Positions 1 through 7,912 of a stretch of 12,473 bases of DNA are shown in pieces. The translations under genes were made by a program, and so were the position numbers. Each line of letters starts with the position of its first letter. Positions within the stretch are counted from its first letter, which is position 1. Origin of the DNA: an uncultured Lachnospiraceae bacterium (GTDB lineage Bacteria > Bacillota > Clostridia > Lachnospirales > Lachnospiraceae); assembly GCA_946538445.1 (NCBI GenBank), contig CAMNGO010000043.1, positions 1 through 12,473 on the forward strand, written 5' to 3'. Under the pieces are notes generated by a model. The model ran no database searches, had not been told where the DNA came from, and saw only the letters and a list, made by a program, of their open reading frames with translations.

Positions 1-1304
1 GGGTTATAACCGGGTTGAGTTCTGTCAATGGCGGTACCAACCGATACACCGGAGAGGTGGAAGCCCAGGAGTCCTGGAAGATTACTTTGGATGCCGATAT
101 GTCCGTAGAAGAGTGCTATGTGAAGGTCGGCGACGAAGTAAAAAAAGATGATAAACTGTTCAAATATAATACGGAAGAGCTCAAGCTGAATAAGGAGAAG
201 AAGGAATTAGAGCTGGAGACTATGCAGAATGAGATCAATCAGCTCACCAGAGATATCTCCACTTACCAGAATGATCTGAAATCGGCCTCCACATCCGAGA
301 AGATAGAACTTCAGACACAGATTCTTACTGCTCAGACTACCATAAAGAAGAACGAGTTCAGTATTAAATCCGGAAAAGAAGAGCTGGAGAAGATCAAGGC
401 AAATATAGAAGATGCCACTGTGAAGAGTAAGATGGATGGCGTCGTCAAGACAATCAACACTGCCCTTGGCCAATCCACCAGTACGGATGAGGAAGTGACG
501 GACACGGGAAGCACGGATGATGCAAATGTATATATGACAGTGCTTTCCATAGGTGATTACCGGGTCAAGGGAAAAATCACCGAGACGAATGTGGCGGATA
601 TCATGGAAGGTGACCGCATGATCGTTCGGTCCAGAGTAGATGATACTACCTGGAACGGAACCGTGGATTCTGTAAAGACAGATGAGACAACTTCCGATCA
701 GGGGACCTCCACCAGTGAAGATTACGGGATGGATGAAAGCTCCGGCGCGGAATCGGCCTCTTCTTATTATTTCTATGTGGAACTCGATAATACAGAAGGC
801 CTGCTCATGGGCCAGCATGTCTTCCTGGAGCTTGATAACGGACAGGATGAGAAAGAAGGAATCTGGATATCCTCTGCCTATATCCTTGCTGATGGGGACG
901 ACTATTATGTATGGGCGGACAAGAAAGGCCGTCTGGAGAAGAGAAAGGTCGAAGTCGGACAGTACGACGAGACCATGGATGAGTACCAGGTACTCAGCGG
1001 CATCACCCTCCAGGACTATATCGCCTGCGATGATATTGACATCAAATCCGGCATGAAAACAACCAAGGTGGATCCGTTCGCGGAAGAAGGCGAAGACCAG
1101 GAAGGCGACTTTGGGAATGAAGGCATGGAAGGCGACGACTTTGATGAGGAAGGCATGGAAGGTGACGACTTTGATGAAGAATATGATGACGGAGGATCCT
1201 CGGATTTCTCGGAGGACATGCCTTTAGATGAGTCTGATGATTCAGATTATATGGAACCGGATGACAGTTCCGGTGTATTTATGGAAGGGGAAGGCCCCGA
1301 TTAA
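1..1304 (+). CDS. HlyD/MacA-like membrane-fusion (adaptor) protein, 5' end missing
   Basis: This is the 3' part of a periplasmic-adaptor-type protein (membrane-fusion protein) of an ABC exporter. The frame is open to the window edge, so the TTG at 15 is not taken as the start; an N-terminal anchor helix presumably lies upstream. About 45-170 encodes the first half of a biotinyl-lipoyl fold (ECYVKVGDEVKKDDKLFKYN). A long charged coiled-coil hairpin follows (about 170-415), then the second lipoyl half (KSKMDGVVKTI) and a beta-barrel region. The 3' end (about 1075-1301) encodes an extremely acidic Asp/Glu/Gly/Ser tail that includes a tandem 30-bp repeat. It is the first visible gene of an operon with the ATPase, a second adaptor and the permease. 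The family call is firm; the substrate is unknown. Confidence 0.85.
   Translation, partial: VITGLSSVNGGTNRYTGEVEAQESWKITLDADMSVEECYVKVGDEVKKDDKLFKYNTEELKLNKEKKELELETMQNEINQLTRDISTYQNDLKSASTSEKIELQTQILTAQTTIKKNEFSIKSGKEELEKIKANIEDATVKSKMDGVVKTINTALGQSTSTDEEVTDTGSTDDANVYMTVLSIGDYRVKGKITETNVADIMEGDRMIVRSRVDDTTWNGTVDSVKTDETTSDQGTSTSEDYGMDESSGAESASSYYFYVELDNTEGLLMGQHVFLELDNGQDEKEGIWISSAYILADGDDYYVWADKKGRLEKRKVEVGQYDETMDEYQVLSGITLQDYIACDDIDIKSGMKTTKVDPFAEEGEDQEGDFGNEGMEGDDFDEEGMEGDDFDEEYDDGGSSDFSEDMPLDESDDSDYMEPDDSSGVFMEGEGPD
1121..1180 (+). repeat. Two-copy 30-bp tandem repeat in the acidic tail
   Basis: Positions 1121-1150 and 1151-1180 are near-identical 30-bp units differing at two bases, both silent. 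Each encodes the ten-residue motif GMEGDDFDEE. A degenerate third copy may lie just upstream (1101-1120, EGDFGNEG). The repeat sits inside the acidic C-terminal tail of the first adaptor protein and is in frame. Confidence 0.9.
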
Positions 1305-1334
1305 AACTACCGGAAGGAAAGGAATGTATAAACA

Positions 1335-2117
1335 GTGCTTCTGAGATTGAATAATATCTATAAAGACTATATGCGCGGCAAGATCGTGGTGCCGGTGCTG
1401 AAAGATGTGAATGTCTCTGTAGAAGAAGGCGAATATGTGGCAATCATGGGCCCTTCCGGATCCGGTAAGACCACTCTGATGAACATCATCGGCTGCCTGG
1501 ACCGCCCTACAAAAGGAGAATATTATCTGGAAGATATCAATATCGTGAATTACGATGAGAACCAGTTGTCGGATCTGCGACTTAAAACCCTGGGCTTTGT
1601 TTTTCAGAGTTTTAATCTTCTCTCCCAGATGACAGCCCTTGACAATGTGGCACTCCCGTTAAGCTATGCGGGATACCACGTCCGTCAGAGAAGGCAGATC
1701 GCCTATAATGCCCTGAAGAGGGTAGGTCTGGAAGAAAGGGTGAACTTCAAGCCCTCCCAGCTGTCCGGAGGACAGCAGCAGAGGGTAGCCATCGCCAGAG
1801 CACTGGTAAATAACCCGAAGATCATCCTGGCGGATGAACCAACAGGAGCTTTGGACAGCCATTCCGGAATACAGGTTATGGAATTGTTCCATCAGCTGAA
1901 TGAAGAAGGTGTGACAGTCGTTATGATCACCCACGATGCCAACATTGCATCTCACGCCAAGCGAGTACTGCATATTTTTGACGGTGAGATTGCGGAAGAT
2001 GTAGAGAGAAAGAGAAAGGAGGCAGAACAGAATGAACAATCCGTTGAAGCGCCTCTCCCGGAAAAAGAAGAATCCGGATCAGATATCGGAACCGAAGGGG
2101 AAGATAATAAAGAATAA
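1335..2117 (+). CDS. MacB/LolD-type ABC transporter ATPase
   Basis: This cytoplasmic ATPase of 260 residues should power the exporter formed with the permease at 4388. All nucleotide-binding motifs are intact: Walker A GPSGSGKTT (39-47), Q-loop Gln91 in FVFQSFNLL, signature LSGGQQQR (143-150), Walker B with ADEPT (166-170) and the switch His200. The GTG start is chosen because MLLRLNNIYKDY matches the family N-terminus; the purine-rich GGAAAGG lies about 12 nt upstream, which is rather far. An ATG at 1324 is out of frame. The C-terminus runs about 30-40 residues beyond the usual end, with a charged, Glu-rich tail. The last 86 nt of the gene overlap the next adaptor gene. Family assignment is secure; the substrate is not known. 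Confidence 0.95.
   Translation: MLLRLNNIYKDYMRGKIVVPVLKDVNVSVEEGEYVAIMGPSGSGKTTLMNIIGCLDRPTKGEYYLEDINIVNYDENQLSDLRLKTLGFVFQSFNLLSQMTALDNVALPLSYAGYHVRQRRQIAYNALKRVGLEERVNFKPSQLSGGQQQRVAIARALVNNPKIILADEPTGALDSHSGIQVMELFHQLNEEGVTVVMITHDANIASHAKRVLHIFDGEIAEDVERKRKEAEQNEQSVEAPLPEKEESGSDIGTEGEDNKE
2016..2023 (+). promoter_or_regulatory. Ribosome binding site deciding the overlapping start at 2032
   Basis: The sequence AAAGGAGG lies 8 nt before the ATG at 2032 and inside the ATPase coding region. Its strength and spacing support a real start at 2032, and hence a true 86-nt overlap rather than a start downstream of the ATPase stop. Confidence 0.85.
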
Positions 2118-4350
2118 AAAAGCCAGAAAGACTGTTCTGATGGTTGTTGTTCCTTTGGCTCTGATTGCAGCTGTCATCGGTGGGATCATGTACTATAATG
2201 ATAAGACCCAGAAGAAGGTAGAAGTGTTCTCTGTAGCCACTTTAAACTCTGCCAGCTGGTGGGAAGATGATTCTTCCCTGACCGGTACATTGGTATCAGA
2301 TTACGTGCAGTCTGTCAGGTTAAGCTCCGACAAACAGGTGGAGAAGATCTATGTCAAGACCGGCGACACGGTGAAAGTAGGTGATAATCTCCTGAAATAC
2401 AATGTGCAGGAGCAGGAACTTGACCTGCAGCTTCAGGAACTTCAGATTAAATCTTCCACTCTGGCCATCGAGAATCTGCAGAAAGAGCTGGATAAATTAA
2501 AAGGAACAAAGACCAAAGGAGCCGTTGACGGTCTTTCAGACCGGACATTGGCTTTCCCATATACAGTATCCATCACAAAGGGCGACGGTTCTGTCCTGGT
2601 GGCAGAGAATGAGACGAATCCCAACCCTCCTGAGTCGGATACAGGCAGTTCGGAACAGTCAAGTACGGAAAAAGAAGAGGGTACCAGCCAGGAAGAAGGA
2701 TCTTCATCTGAGGAAGGATCTTCATCCGAAGAAGGCTCCAGCCAGGAGGAAGGATCTTCATCCGAAGAAGGTTCCAGCCAGGAGGAAGGATCTTCATCTG
2801 AAGAAGGTTCCAGTCAGGAAGGAACTACAGGAGGAAATCTGGAACCGGCTGAGGCTGAGATCGAGAAGGATATGCCGACTACAAAGACGATCTCTTCCCT
2901 GGACCAGCGTGCAAAAATCAGTTCCGGCGACGGAAAAAGTGCCAAGAACCCATATGTTTTTCTCCTGGTTAAAAAGGATGTCGAGGTTGAGGTTCCGGAT
3001 CCAAAATCAGAGACAGGCAAAACCATAAAGATTGAGAAAGAATCCATCCCTATCGATGGCGCCTTGATCAATAAACTGATTGACAAAGGTATCTATGCGG
3101 TGTTTAAGGAGTATGAGACTTTGGATGCTTACGAAAAAGCACCGGACAAACCTGCTTCAACCATCACCATCACACCGAAATCCATATTTAATGAAACGAT
3201 TTCACAAAAAGCGAAATATACCATTTCTGATCTTAAGAGTATGCTGGTCACGATCAGCAAACTGGTGATCAGCCCCAAGAAAAAAACAGTCAGAGCCGGA
3301 AAAACTTATACTTTTAAGGCTCTGGTTACCGGAAAGAATGTGAAAGGTGTCACAGCAACCTGGAAACTGTCCGGCAACAAATCCAAGAGTACTACCTTGA
3401 ACGGGGGAGTCCTGCAGGTATCCTCCGACGAGACAGCAAAAAAGATTAAGATTAAAGTAACGGTAAATGACAAAAAAGCTTCCATGACCCTGAAGGTAAA
3501 GAAGAAAAAGAAAACCTCCGATGGAAATAAAGGGAGCGGAAACGGCGGCGGAAATAACGGCGGTTCCATCAGCGGAGATAGTGGTTCTGACAATGATGAA
3601 CCCCTCACTGCAGATGAACTGAAAGAGGCCATCAGTGAGAAAGAAGAGGAGCTTGCCACTGCAAAGACAGAACTGAACGAAGCCAAGATCAGTTATGAGG
3701 AGGCAAAGAAGGAAGTGGAGGCTGCCACCATAAAGGCCAAGATAGCAGGTAAGGTGGAGACCGCCTATACCCTGGACTCTCTTCCCAATGATGATACTCC
3801 GGTGATCGTGGTCCGTGCCGACGACGGTATCTACGTGAAGACTCAGATCAATGAGATGGACCTGGAAACAATTAAGATCGGAGGAACCATCACCTGTACT
3901 ACATGGGATACTGAGGAAAAGTATGAGGCGATCGTAAAAGAAATCTCAGATTATCCTGTGAATGCGACGGATACCGGGACGGAAGGGAATCCGAACAGTT
4001 CCTTCTATCCTATCGTTGCCTACATTGAAAACGCGGAAGGACTCAATCCCGGGGATAGTGTGAATATCAAGTATTCTTCGAAATCCATGGGAACTGTGGA
4101 GCAGGGTACGATCTATCTGCAGAAGGCCTATGTCAGATCGGACAGTGACGGGAGCTACGTTTACAAAGCCGGCAAAAACAAACGTCTGGAGAAACAGTAT
4201 ATCAAGACAGGAAAAACATTGAACGGTCAGTACCTTGAGGTGGTCGGCGGAATCACGGAAGAAGATTATCTGGCATTCCCCTATGGCAACAAGGTAAAGG
4301 AAGGAGCCAAGACGAAGATTTCCGAGAATGATGAGAATATCATCTACTAA
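2032..4350 (+). CDS. Enlarged HlyD-like adaptor with Glu/Ser repeats and an Ig-like domain
   Basis: This 772-residue protein is a membrane-fusion protein with a large insert. The basic N-terminus (1-33) is followed by one membrane helix (about 34-54). The first lipoyl half (KIYVKTGDTVKVGDNLLKYN, about 105-124) leads into a helix (125-157). Next come eight EEGSS(S/Q)-type hexapeptides (215-262), a region about 263-405 of unassigned fold, an Ig-like beta domain (about 410-495), a Gly/Ser/Asn linker, a second helix (about 525-565), the second lipoyl half (KAKIAGKVETAY) and a beta-barrel. Most adaptors of this family are roughly 350-450 residues. The ATG has a strong AAAGGAGG (2016-2023) placed 8 nt upstream, inside the ATPase gene. 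The helix orientation places the bulk outside the cell. Partner and substrate are inferred from context only. Confidence 0.88.
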   Translation: MNNPLKRLSRKKKNPDQISEPKGKIIKNKKARKTVLMVVVPLALIAAVIGGIMYYNDKTQKKVEVFSVATLNSASWWEDDSSLTGTLVSDYVQSVRLSSDKQVEKIYVKTGDTVKVGDNLLKYNVQEQELDLQLQELQIKSSTLAIENLQKELDKLKGTKTKGAVDGLSDRTLAFPYTVSITKGDGSVLVAENETNPNPPESDTGSSEQSSTEKEEGTSQEEGSSSEEGSSSEEGSSQEEGSSSEEGSSQEEGSSSEEGSSQEGTTGGNLEPAEAEIEKDMPTTKTISSLDQRAKISSGDGKSAKNPYVFLLVKKDVEVEVPDPKSETGKTIKIEKESIPIDGALINKLIDKGIYAVFKEYETLDAYEKAPDKPASTITITPKSIFNETISQKAKYTISDLKSMLVTISKLVISPKKKTVRAGKTYTFKALVTGKNVKGVTATWKLSGNKSKSTTLNGGVLQVSSDETAKKIKIKVTVNDKKASMTLKVKKKKKTSDGNKGSGNGGGNNGGSISGDSGSDNDEPLTADELKEAISEKEEELATAKTELNEAKISYEEAKKEVEAATIKAKIAGKVETAYTLDSLPNDDTPVIVVRADDGIYVKTQINEMDLETIKIGGTITCTTWDTEEKYEAIVKEISDYPVNATDTGTEGNPNSSFYPIVAYIENAEGLNPGDSVNIKYSSKSMGTVEQGTIYLQKAYVRSDSDGSYVYKAGKNKRLEKQYIKTGKTLNGQYLEVVGGITEEDYLAFPYGNKVKEGAKTKISENDENIIY
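2674..2817 (+). repeat. 18-bp in-frame repeat array, eight units (36-bp higher-order unit)
   Basis: There are eight consecutive 18-bp units, each encoding EEGSSS, EEGSSQ or the variant EEGTSQ. From the third unit on, EEGSSS and EEGSSQ alternate, giving a 36-bp higher-order unit with near-identical codons. The result is an acidic, Ser-rich, presumably flexible segment of the adaptor (residues 215-262). Near-identity at silent positions suggests recent expansion by slippage or unequal recombination. It is not a CRISPR array: there are no spacers and the reading frame is kept throughout. Confidence 0.93.
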
Positions 4351-4387
4351 GATGCTACTTAGCTCTCAGAAAGGTCAACGATAAACT

Positions 4388-5647
4388 ATGTTTGAAAATA
4401 TAAGAATTTCTTTTCAGAGTATATGGGCTCACAAGCTGAGATCCCTCCTTACCATGCTGGGAATCATCATCGGTATTGCGGCGATCATAGCCATCGTATC
4501 TACCATCAAAGGAACCAATGAGACGATCAAGAAGAATCTGATCGGTTCCGGTACCAACACGGTTACAGTGCGACTGGCTGAGAGCGGTGACTATGATTAT
4601 GAGCCGGAATATTCAGGAATTCCCTCCGGGATCCCTGTATATGATTACACCATGAGAGATGAACTGGCTAATATTCCTCATGTGGAGGATGCCAGCCTGT
4701 ATCTGATCAGAACTTCCATCAACTACGTATACAATAAGACAACAGCCCTTCAGGGCGGGCAGCTGGTCGGTGCAGATATCCATTATCTGAACACTTGCGG
4801 CTATGTTATGACCGCGGGTAGACACTTCACGGAAGCGGATTATAAGAACTACCGGAAGGTTGCCCTGCTTGATAAGGTGGCGGCCACCAGTCTGTTCGAA
4901 GATAAGAATCCCATCGGTGAGACGATAGAGATCAAGGGAGAACCCTTTGTCATCGTGGGAACATTTGAGGAATCCACTGCCTTCGAGCCTGTGATCAATT
5001 CCATAGAGGAATATTATGAGTATGCCTATGAGAGGGAGAATTCCAGTGGAACCGTCATTATTCCCGATGTGGACTGGAACATTATCATAGCCTACGATGA
5101 GCCCTACAATGCGAAACTGCTGGCTGCTTCCACGGATGATATGAAGAGCGTTGGAAAGGCGGCCCAGGAATTAATGAATCAGGCTGTCACCAACAAGGAT
5201 ATCAAATACAGCGCCAAGGATATCAGTGAGACGGCTGCTGAGACGGAGGAACTCAGTTCCACCACGAACAAACAGCTGATCTGGATTGCCAGTATCTCCC
5301 TTTTGGTTGGAGGTATCGGTGTAATGAATATCATGCTGGTATCCGTGACGGAACGAACCCGGGAGATTGGTCTTAAGAAAGCCATCGGTGCCAGGAAGAA
5401 CCGCATCCTTGCCCAGTTCCTGACAGAGGCGGCAGTGCTCACGAGTTTTGGAGGAATTATCGGAACCATTGCAGGTATCGCCATGGCGGAGATCATAGCC
5501 AGAATCTCCAATGTCCCCGTGGCCATCAGTATCCCTGCTGTAATCATAGCAATTTTATTCTCCATGCTGATCGGAATCATCTTCGGATTCATTCCGGCGG
5601 TTCAGGCTGCGAATCTGGATCCGATCGTGGCATTACGACATGAATAG
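4388..5647 (+). CDS. MacB/FtsX-type ABC transporter permease
   Basis: This integral membrane permease of 419 residues is the partner of the ATPase at 1335. The N-terminus (SFQSIWAHKLRSLLTMLGII) and first membrane helix (about 20-42) match the MacB family. A large extracytoplasmic MacB-PCD-like domain follows (about 45-290), then three helices (about 296-316, 346-371, 379-400). The motif ERTREIGLKKAIGARK (about 323-338), which lies between helices 2 and 3 and contacts the ATPase, is intact, as is the family's terminal LDPIVALRHE. The ATG is preceded by only a weak AAGG at 4371-4374. It lies 37 nt after the adaptor stop, so translation may depend partly on coupling. It is the last gene of the operon, followed by a strong terminator. 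Confidence 0.95.
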   Translation: MFENIRISFQSIWAHKLRSLLTMLGIIIGIAAIIAIVSTIKGTNETIKKNLIGSGTNTVTVRLAESGDYDYEPEYSGIPSGIPVYDYTMRDELANIPHVEDASLYLIRTSINYVYNKTTALQGGQLVGADIHYLNTCGYVMTAGRHFTEADYKNYRKVALLDKVAATSLFEDKNPIGETIEIKGEPFVIVGTFEESTAFEPVINSIEEYYEYAYERENSSGTVIIPDVDWNIIIAYDEPYNAKLLAASTDDMKSVGKAAQELMNQAVTNKDIKYSAKDISETAAETEELSSTTNKQLIWIASISLLVGGIGVMNIMLVSVTERTREIGLKKAIGARKNRILAQFLTEAAVLTSFGGIIGTIAGIAMAEIIARISNVPVAISIPAVIIAILFSMLIGIIFGFIPAVQAANLDPIVALRHE

Positions 5648-5689
5648 TATTATGATATGTTATATGACAAAATAATACAGGATAATTAT

Positions 5690-5733
5690 AAAACGGATAG
5701 GACACTTGTGAGTGTGTCCTATCCGTTTTTTTT
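5690..5733. terminator. Strong intrinsic terminator of the exporter operon, probably bidirectional
   Basis: A 16-bp perfect stem (arms 5690-5705 and 5714-5729) with an 8-nt loop is followed by a T-run to 5733 on the + strand. On the - strand the same stem is followed by TTTTATAATTAT, so it could also stop transcripts of the small gene at 5794-6060, whose stop codon lies about 60 nt upstream on that strand. Confidence 0.93.
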
Positions 5734-5793
5734 GTCAGATTATTCATGATTGAGACCGAAAACCATAGGGGAGAGTTTCCGGTATGGATCTGA

Positions 5794-6060
5794 TTAAGCG
5801 TGATATTCTTCCGGAATATCCTCTTCCTCCCAGAATGTCACACCGTATTTCTTACTGGTACCCATCTTGATTCCGAAATTTAATGCATTGTCTGTAGAAC
5901 GATCCAACAGCATTAAAATGTATTCTACAGCCTCTTTATGCTGTGAACCAACGACGTACAGATTGAAATTCTTGGTGTATTCCCCTTTTAATACGGAAAA
6001 CTCTCCGTTTTTCAGGTGTTCGTCTCTTTCCGGTACCAGTTTCTTTTGATCTAAAGTCAT
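5794..6060 (-). CDS. Small conserved-looking protein of unknown function (88 aa)
   Basis: I do not recognise this family. The 88-residue product is soluble and mixed alpha/beta in appearance. It has a charged N-terminus, a central beta-like stretch (NFNLYVVGSQ), a helix (EAVEYILMLLD) and an acidic C-terminus (WEEEDIPEEYHA). There is no signal peptide, membrane helix or Cys motif. A real gene is supported by AGGAGG (6068-6073) 7 nt before the ATG and by a near-consensus extended -10 promoter just upstream. It lies downstream of the hydro-lyase operon on the same strand, with no strong terminator between them, so it may also receive read-through. No function is inferred. Confidence 0.8.
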   Translation of the reverse strand: MTLDQKKLVPERDEHLKNGEFSVLKGEYTKNFNLYVVGSQHKEAVEYILMLLDRSTDNALNFGIKMGTSKKYGVTFWEEEDIPEEYHA

Positions 6061-6098
6061 ATCTATGCCTCCTGAATGTTTTATTACCCACGCTATCC

Positions 6099-6126
6099 AT
6101 TATAACATTCTTCTCGCAGGATGCAA
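6099..6126 (-). promoter_or_regulatory. Extended -10 promoter for the 88-aa gene
   Basis: On the - strand, TTGCAT (6121-6126) is separated by 16 nt from TATAAT (6099-6104). The -10 is preceded by TG plus one base, giving a TGTTATAAT extended -10. The predicted transcript would start near 6092, about 30 nt before the ATG at 6060. Confidence 0.7.
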
Positions 6127-6146
6127 GAAAAAACAGGGTTTTTCAT

Positions 6147-7385
6147 TTATTTGGGAACAGATATGGTAGCTGTGATGGCTGATGTGGCGGCGGTGGCAGG
6201 GGAGGCAAGATAGATTCCTACCTTGGAAGTTCCCATACGTCCGAGGAAGTTACGGTTGTTGGTGGCAACCACTTTCTCCCCGTCTGTCAGGATGCCTCCG
6301 GCACGGCCGCAGCACAGTCCACAACCCGGCTGCGTAATGATACAGCCTGCCTTGGCCAGAATATCCATATAACCTGCCTCGATCGCTTCGATGTAGATCT
6401 TACGGCTTGCAGGAGTGATGATACATTTGCAGGCAACTTTCTTTCCTTCCAGGATCCTGGCTGCCACAGCAAGATCTTCCAGACGTCCGTTTGTGCAGGA
6501 TCCGATGAATACCTGATCGATTTTAGTACCTTCCACATCCGACACCGGATGGATATTATCCACCTGGGAGGGACAGGCACAGACGGGAACGAATTCCTCT
6601 GCCTTATAGCTGATGATTCTTTCATAATCCGCATCATCATCTCCATATAACCAGGCCGTCTCCTCCGGACTGACTTCAGAATAGCTGCAGGTCTTTTCAT
6701 CCGGGCGGAACAGGCAACATTTTGCCCCGGCTTCCACAGCCATATTGGAGATGGTCATGCGGGATGCCACACTCATTTCATCCACGGTGGAACCTGTGAT
6801 TTCCAATGCCTTGTAGGTGGCTCCGTCAGCCCGGAGATCACCGATGATCCGCAGGATGATATCCTTGGAAGTTACATTGGCAGGAAGTTTGCCATTGATC
6901 ACAATCTTGATGGTCTCGGGAACACGCACCCACATCTCACCGGTGCCAAGGATGGAAGCCATCTCTGTATAGCCGATACCGGAGGAAAAGCAACCCACGC
7001 AGCCGTAGGTGGTGGTGTGGGAATCTGTTCCAAAGACGATATCGCCCGGTTTGGCGTAACCGGCTTCAGTCATGAGCTGGTGACAGATGCCGTCCCGGCG
7101 ATGAACATGGGTGAGCCCGTATTTCTCTACGAAAGCATCCCCGATCTGAAAATGACGCACGTCCTCCACGGCACTGGTGGGAACCAGATGATCATAGATC
7201 AGGACGACCTTATCCGGATCCCAGAGCTTCTTAAATCCCATCTCCTGGAATTTGTCCGCCACAAAAGGAATGAAAATGTCGTGGACCATCACGCGGTCAA
7301 CATTGACTGTCACGATCTGGCCCGGCGCGATATCTTCGAGCCCGGCATTCTTTTTGATAATTTTCTCAATTAATGTATATCCCAT
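6147..7385 (-). CDS. leuC: 3-isopropylmalate dehydratase-type large subunit, copy 2 (canonical motifs)
   Basis: This 412-residue large subunit belongs to the aconitase/isopropylmalate isomerase family. The enzyme moves a hydroxyl group by dehydration and rehydration at a [4Fe-4S] cluster; in leucine synthesis it converts 2- to 3-isopropylmalate. Cluster ligands are Cys297 in GSCTNGR and Cys355/Cys358 in PGCGLC. The substrate and cluster motifs TDSHTTTYG and NNRNFLGRMG, and the terminal YLASPATAATSA, follow the family pattern. The ATG at 7385 is chosen because GAGGAGGG lies just 5 nt upstream; a TTG 15 nt further up would destroy that spacing. It follows the copy-2 small subunit by 11 nt. Exact substrate (isopropylmalate, citramalate or another) cannot be fixed from the sequence, as leuA and leuB are not in view. 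Confidence 0.88.
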   Translation of the reverse strand: MGYTLIEKIIKKNAGLEDIAPGQIVTVNVDRVMVHDIFIPFVADKFQEMGFKKLWDPDKVVLIYDHLVPTSAVEDVRHFQIGDAFVEKYGLTHVHRRDGICHQLMTEAGYAKPGDIVFGTDSHTTTYGCVGCFSSGIGYTEMASILGTGEMWVRVPETIKIVINGKLPANVTSKDIILRIIGDLRADGATYKALEITGSTVDEMSVASRMTISNMAVEAGAKCCLFRPDEKTCSYSEVSPEETAWLYGDDDADYERIISYKAEEFVPVCACPSQVDNIHPVSDVEGTKIDQVFIGSCTNGRLEDLAVAARILEGKKVACKCIITPASRKIYIEAIEAGYMDILAKAGCIITQPGCGLCCGRAGGILTDGEKVVATNNRNFLGRMGTSKVGIYLASPATAATSAITATISVPK

Positions 7386-7396
7386 AACTGCCCTCC

Positions 7397-7888
7397 TCAA
7401 ATGACGCCGTTGCGTTTTTGCATGGCCTTTACCAGGCCACCCGCATTAATGATGTCCATGAGGTTGTCCGGAAGGGTGGAGATGGAATATCTCTTACCAT
7501 CCAGTTCCAGGTATTCTCCCGGACTGACGGTCAACATGTCCCCTTCTTTTACCACATCCTGGATCTCGCTGTTCTCTATGAGAAGAAGTCCGTTATTGAT
7601 GGAGTTGCGGAAGAAAATCCTCGCGTAGGATTTCGCGATGACGCACCCTACCTTCAGGGCTTTGATGATCTCCGGAGCCTGCTCTCTGGACGAACCGCAG
7701 CCGAAGTTCTTACCTGCAACGATGATGTCCCCTTCCTGGATCAGGGAAGCCAGATCCGGGCGGAGAGGAGAAAAGCCGTATTGTTTCATATCCTCCACAG
7801 TCGGGAGGGCCAGGTAATCTGTGGGAATGATGATATCTGTGTCGATATCATCTCCCAGCACCCATACTTTACCGGTAAATTGATTCAT
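7397..7888 (-). CDS. leuD: 3-isopropylmalate dehydratase-type small subunit, copy 2
   Basis: This 163-residue swivel-domain subunit partners the large subunit at 6147-7385 and supplies substrate-binding residues. Visible motifs are DIDTDIIIPTDYLALP (14-29), GCGSSREQAP (63-72) and AKSYARIFFRNSINNGL (about 86-102). The Y-L-x-x loop, which contacts the variable part of the substrate in this family, reads YLAL (25-28) and has no arginine. That argues against a homoaconitase and is compatible with a hydrophobic substrate side chain. GAGG lies 8 nt before the ATG. The gene starts 24 nt after the copy-1 large subunit stop, so it is part of the same transcript. Confidence 0.88.
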   Translation of the reverse strand: MNQFTGKVWVLGDDIDTDIIIPTDYLALPTVEDMKQYGFSPLRPDLASLIQEGDIIVAGKNFGCGSSREQAPEIIKALKVGCVIAKSYARIFFRNSINNGLLLIENSEIQDVVKEGDMLTVSPGEYLELDGKRYSISTLPDNLMDIINAGGLVKAMQKRNGVI

Positions 7889-7912
7889 TTGATTAACCTC
7901 TCTTGTCTCTAT

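Noticed and set aside
207..818. 203-codon open frame antisense to the first adaptor gene
   Set aside because: It lies wholly within a confident gene, has no start signals, and its composition looks like a complement shadow.
2573..2797. Antisense frame with a repeated Leu/Pro/Trp motif
   Set aside because: The repetition is only the reverse complement of the Glu/Ser repeat array on the + strand.
2674..2817. Repeat array considered as CRISPR
   Set aside because: Units are contiguous 18-bp coding repeats without spacers, and no cas genes are present.
6127..6144. Hairpin downstream of the hydro-lyase operon as a terminator
   Set aside because: The stem is only six bp, nearly all A/T, and not convincing; read-through into the 88-aa gene cannot be excluded.
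7386..7400. TTG start five codons upstream for the copy-2 large subunit
   Set aside because: It would place the GAGGAGGG ribosome binding site inside the gene, and the family N-terminus begins at MGYTLIEK.
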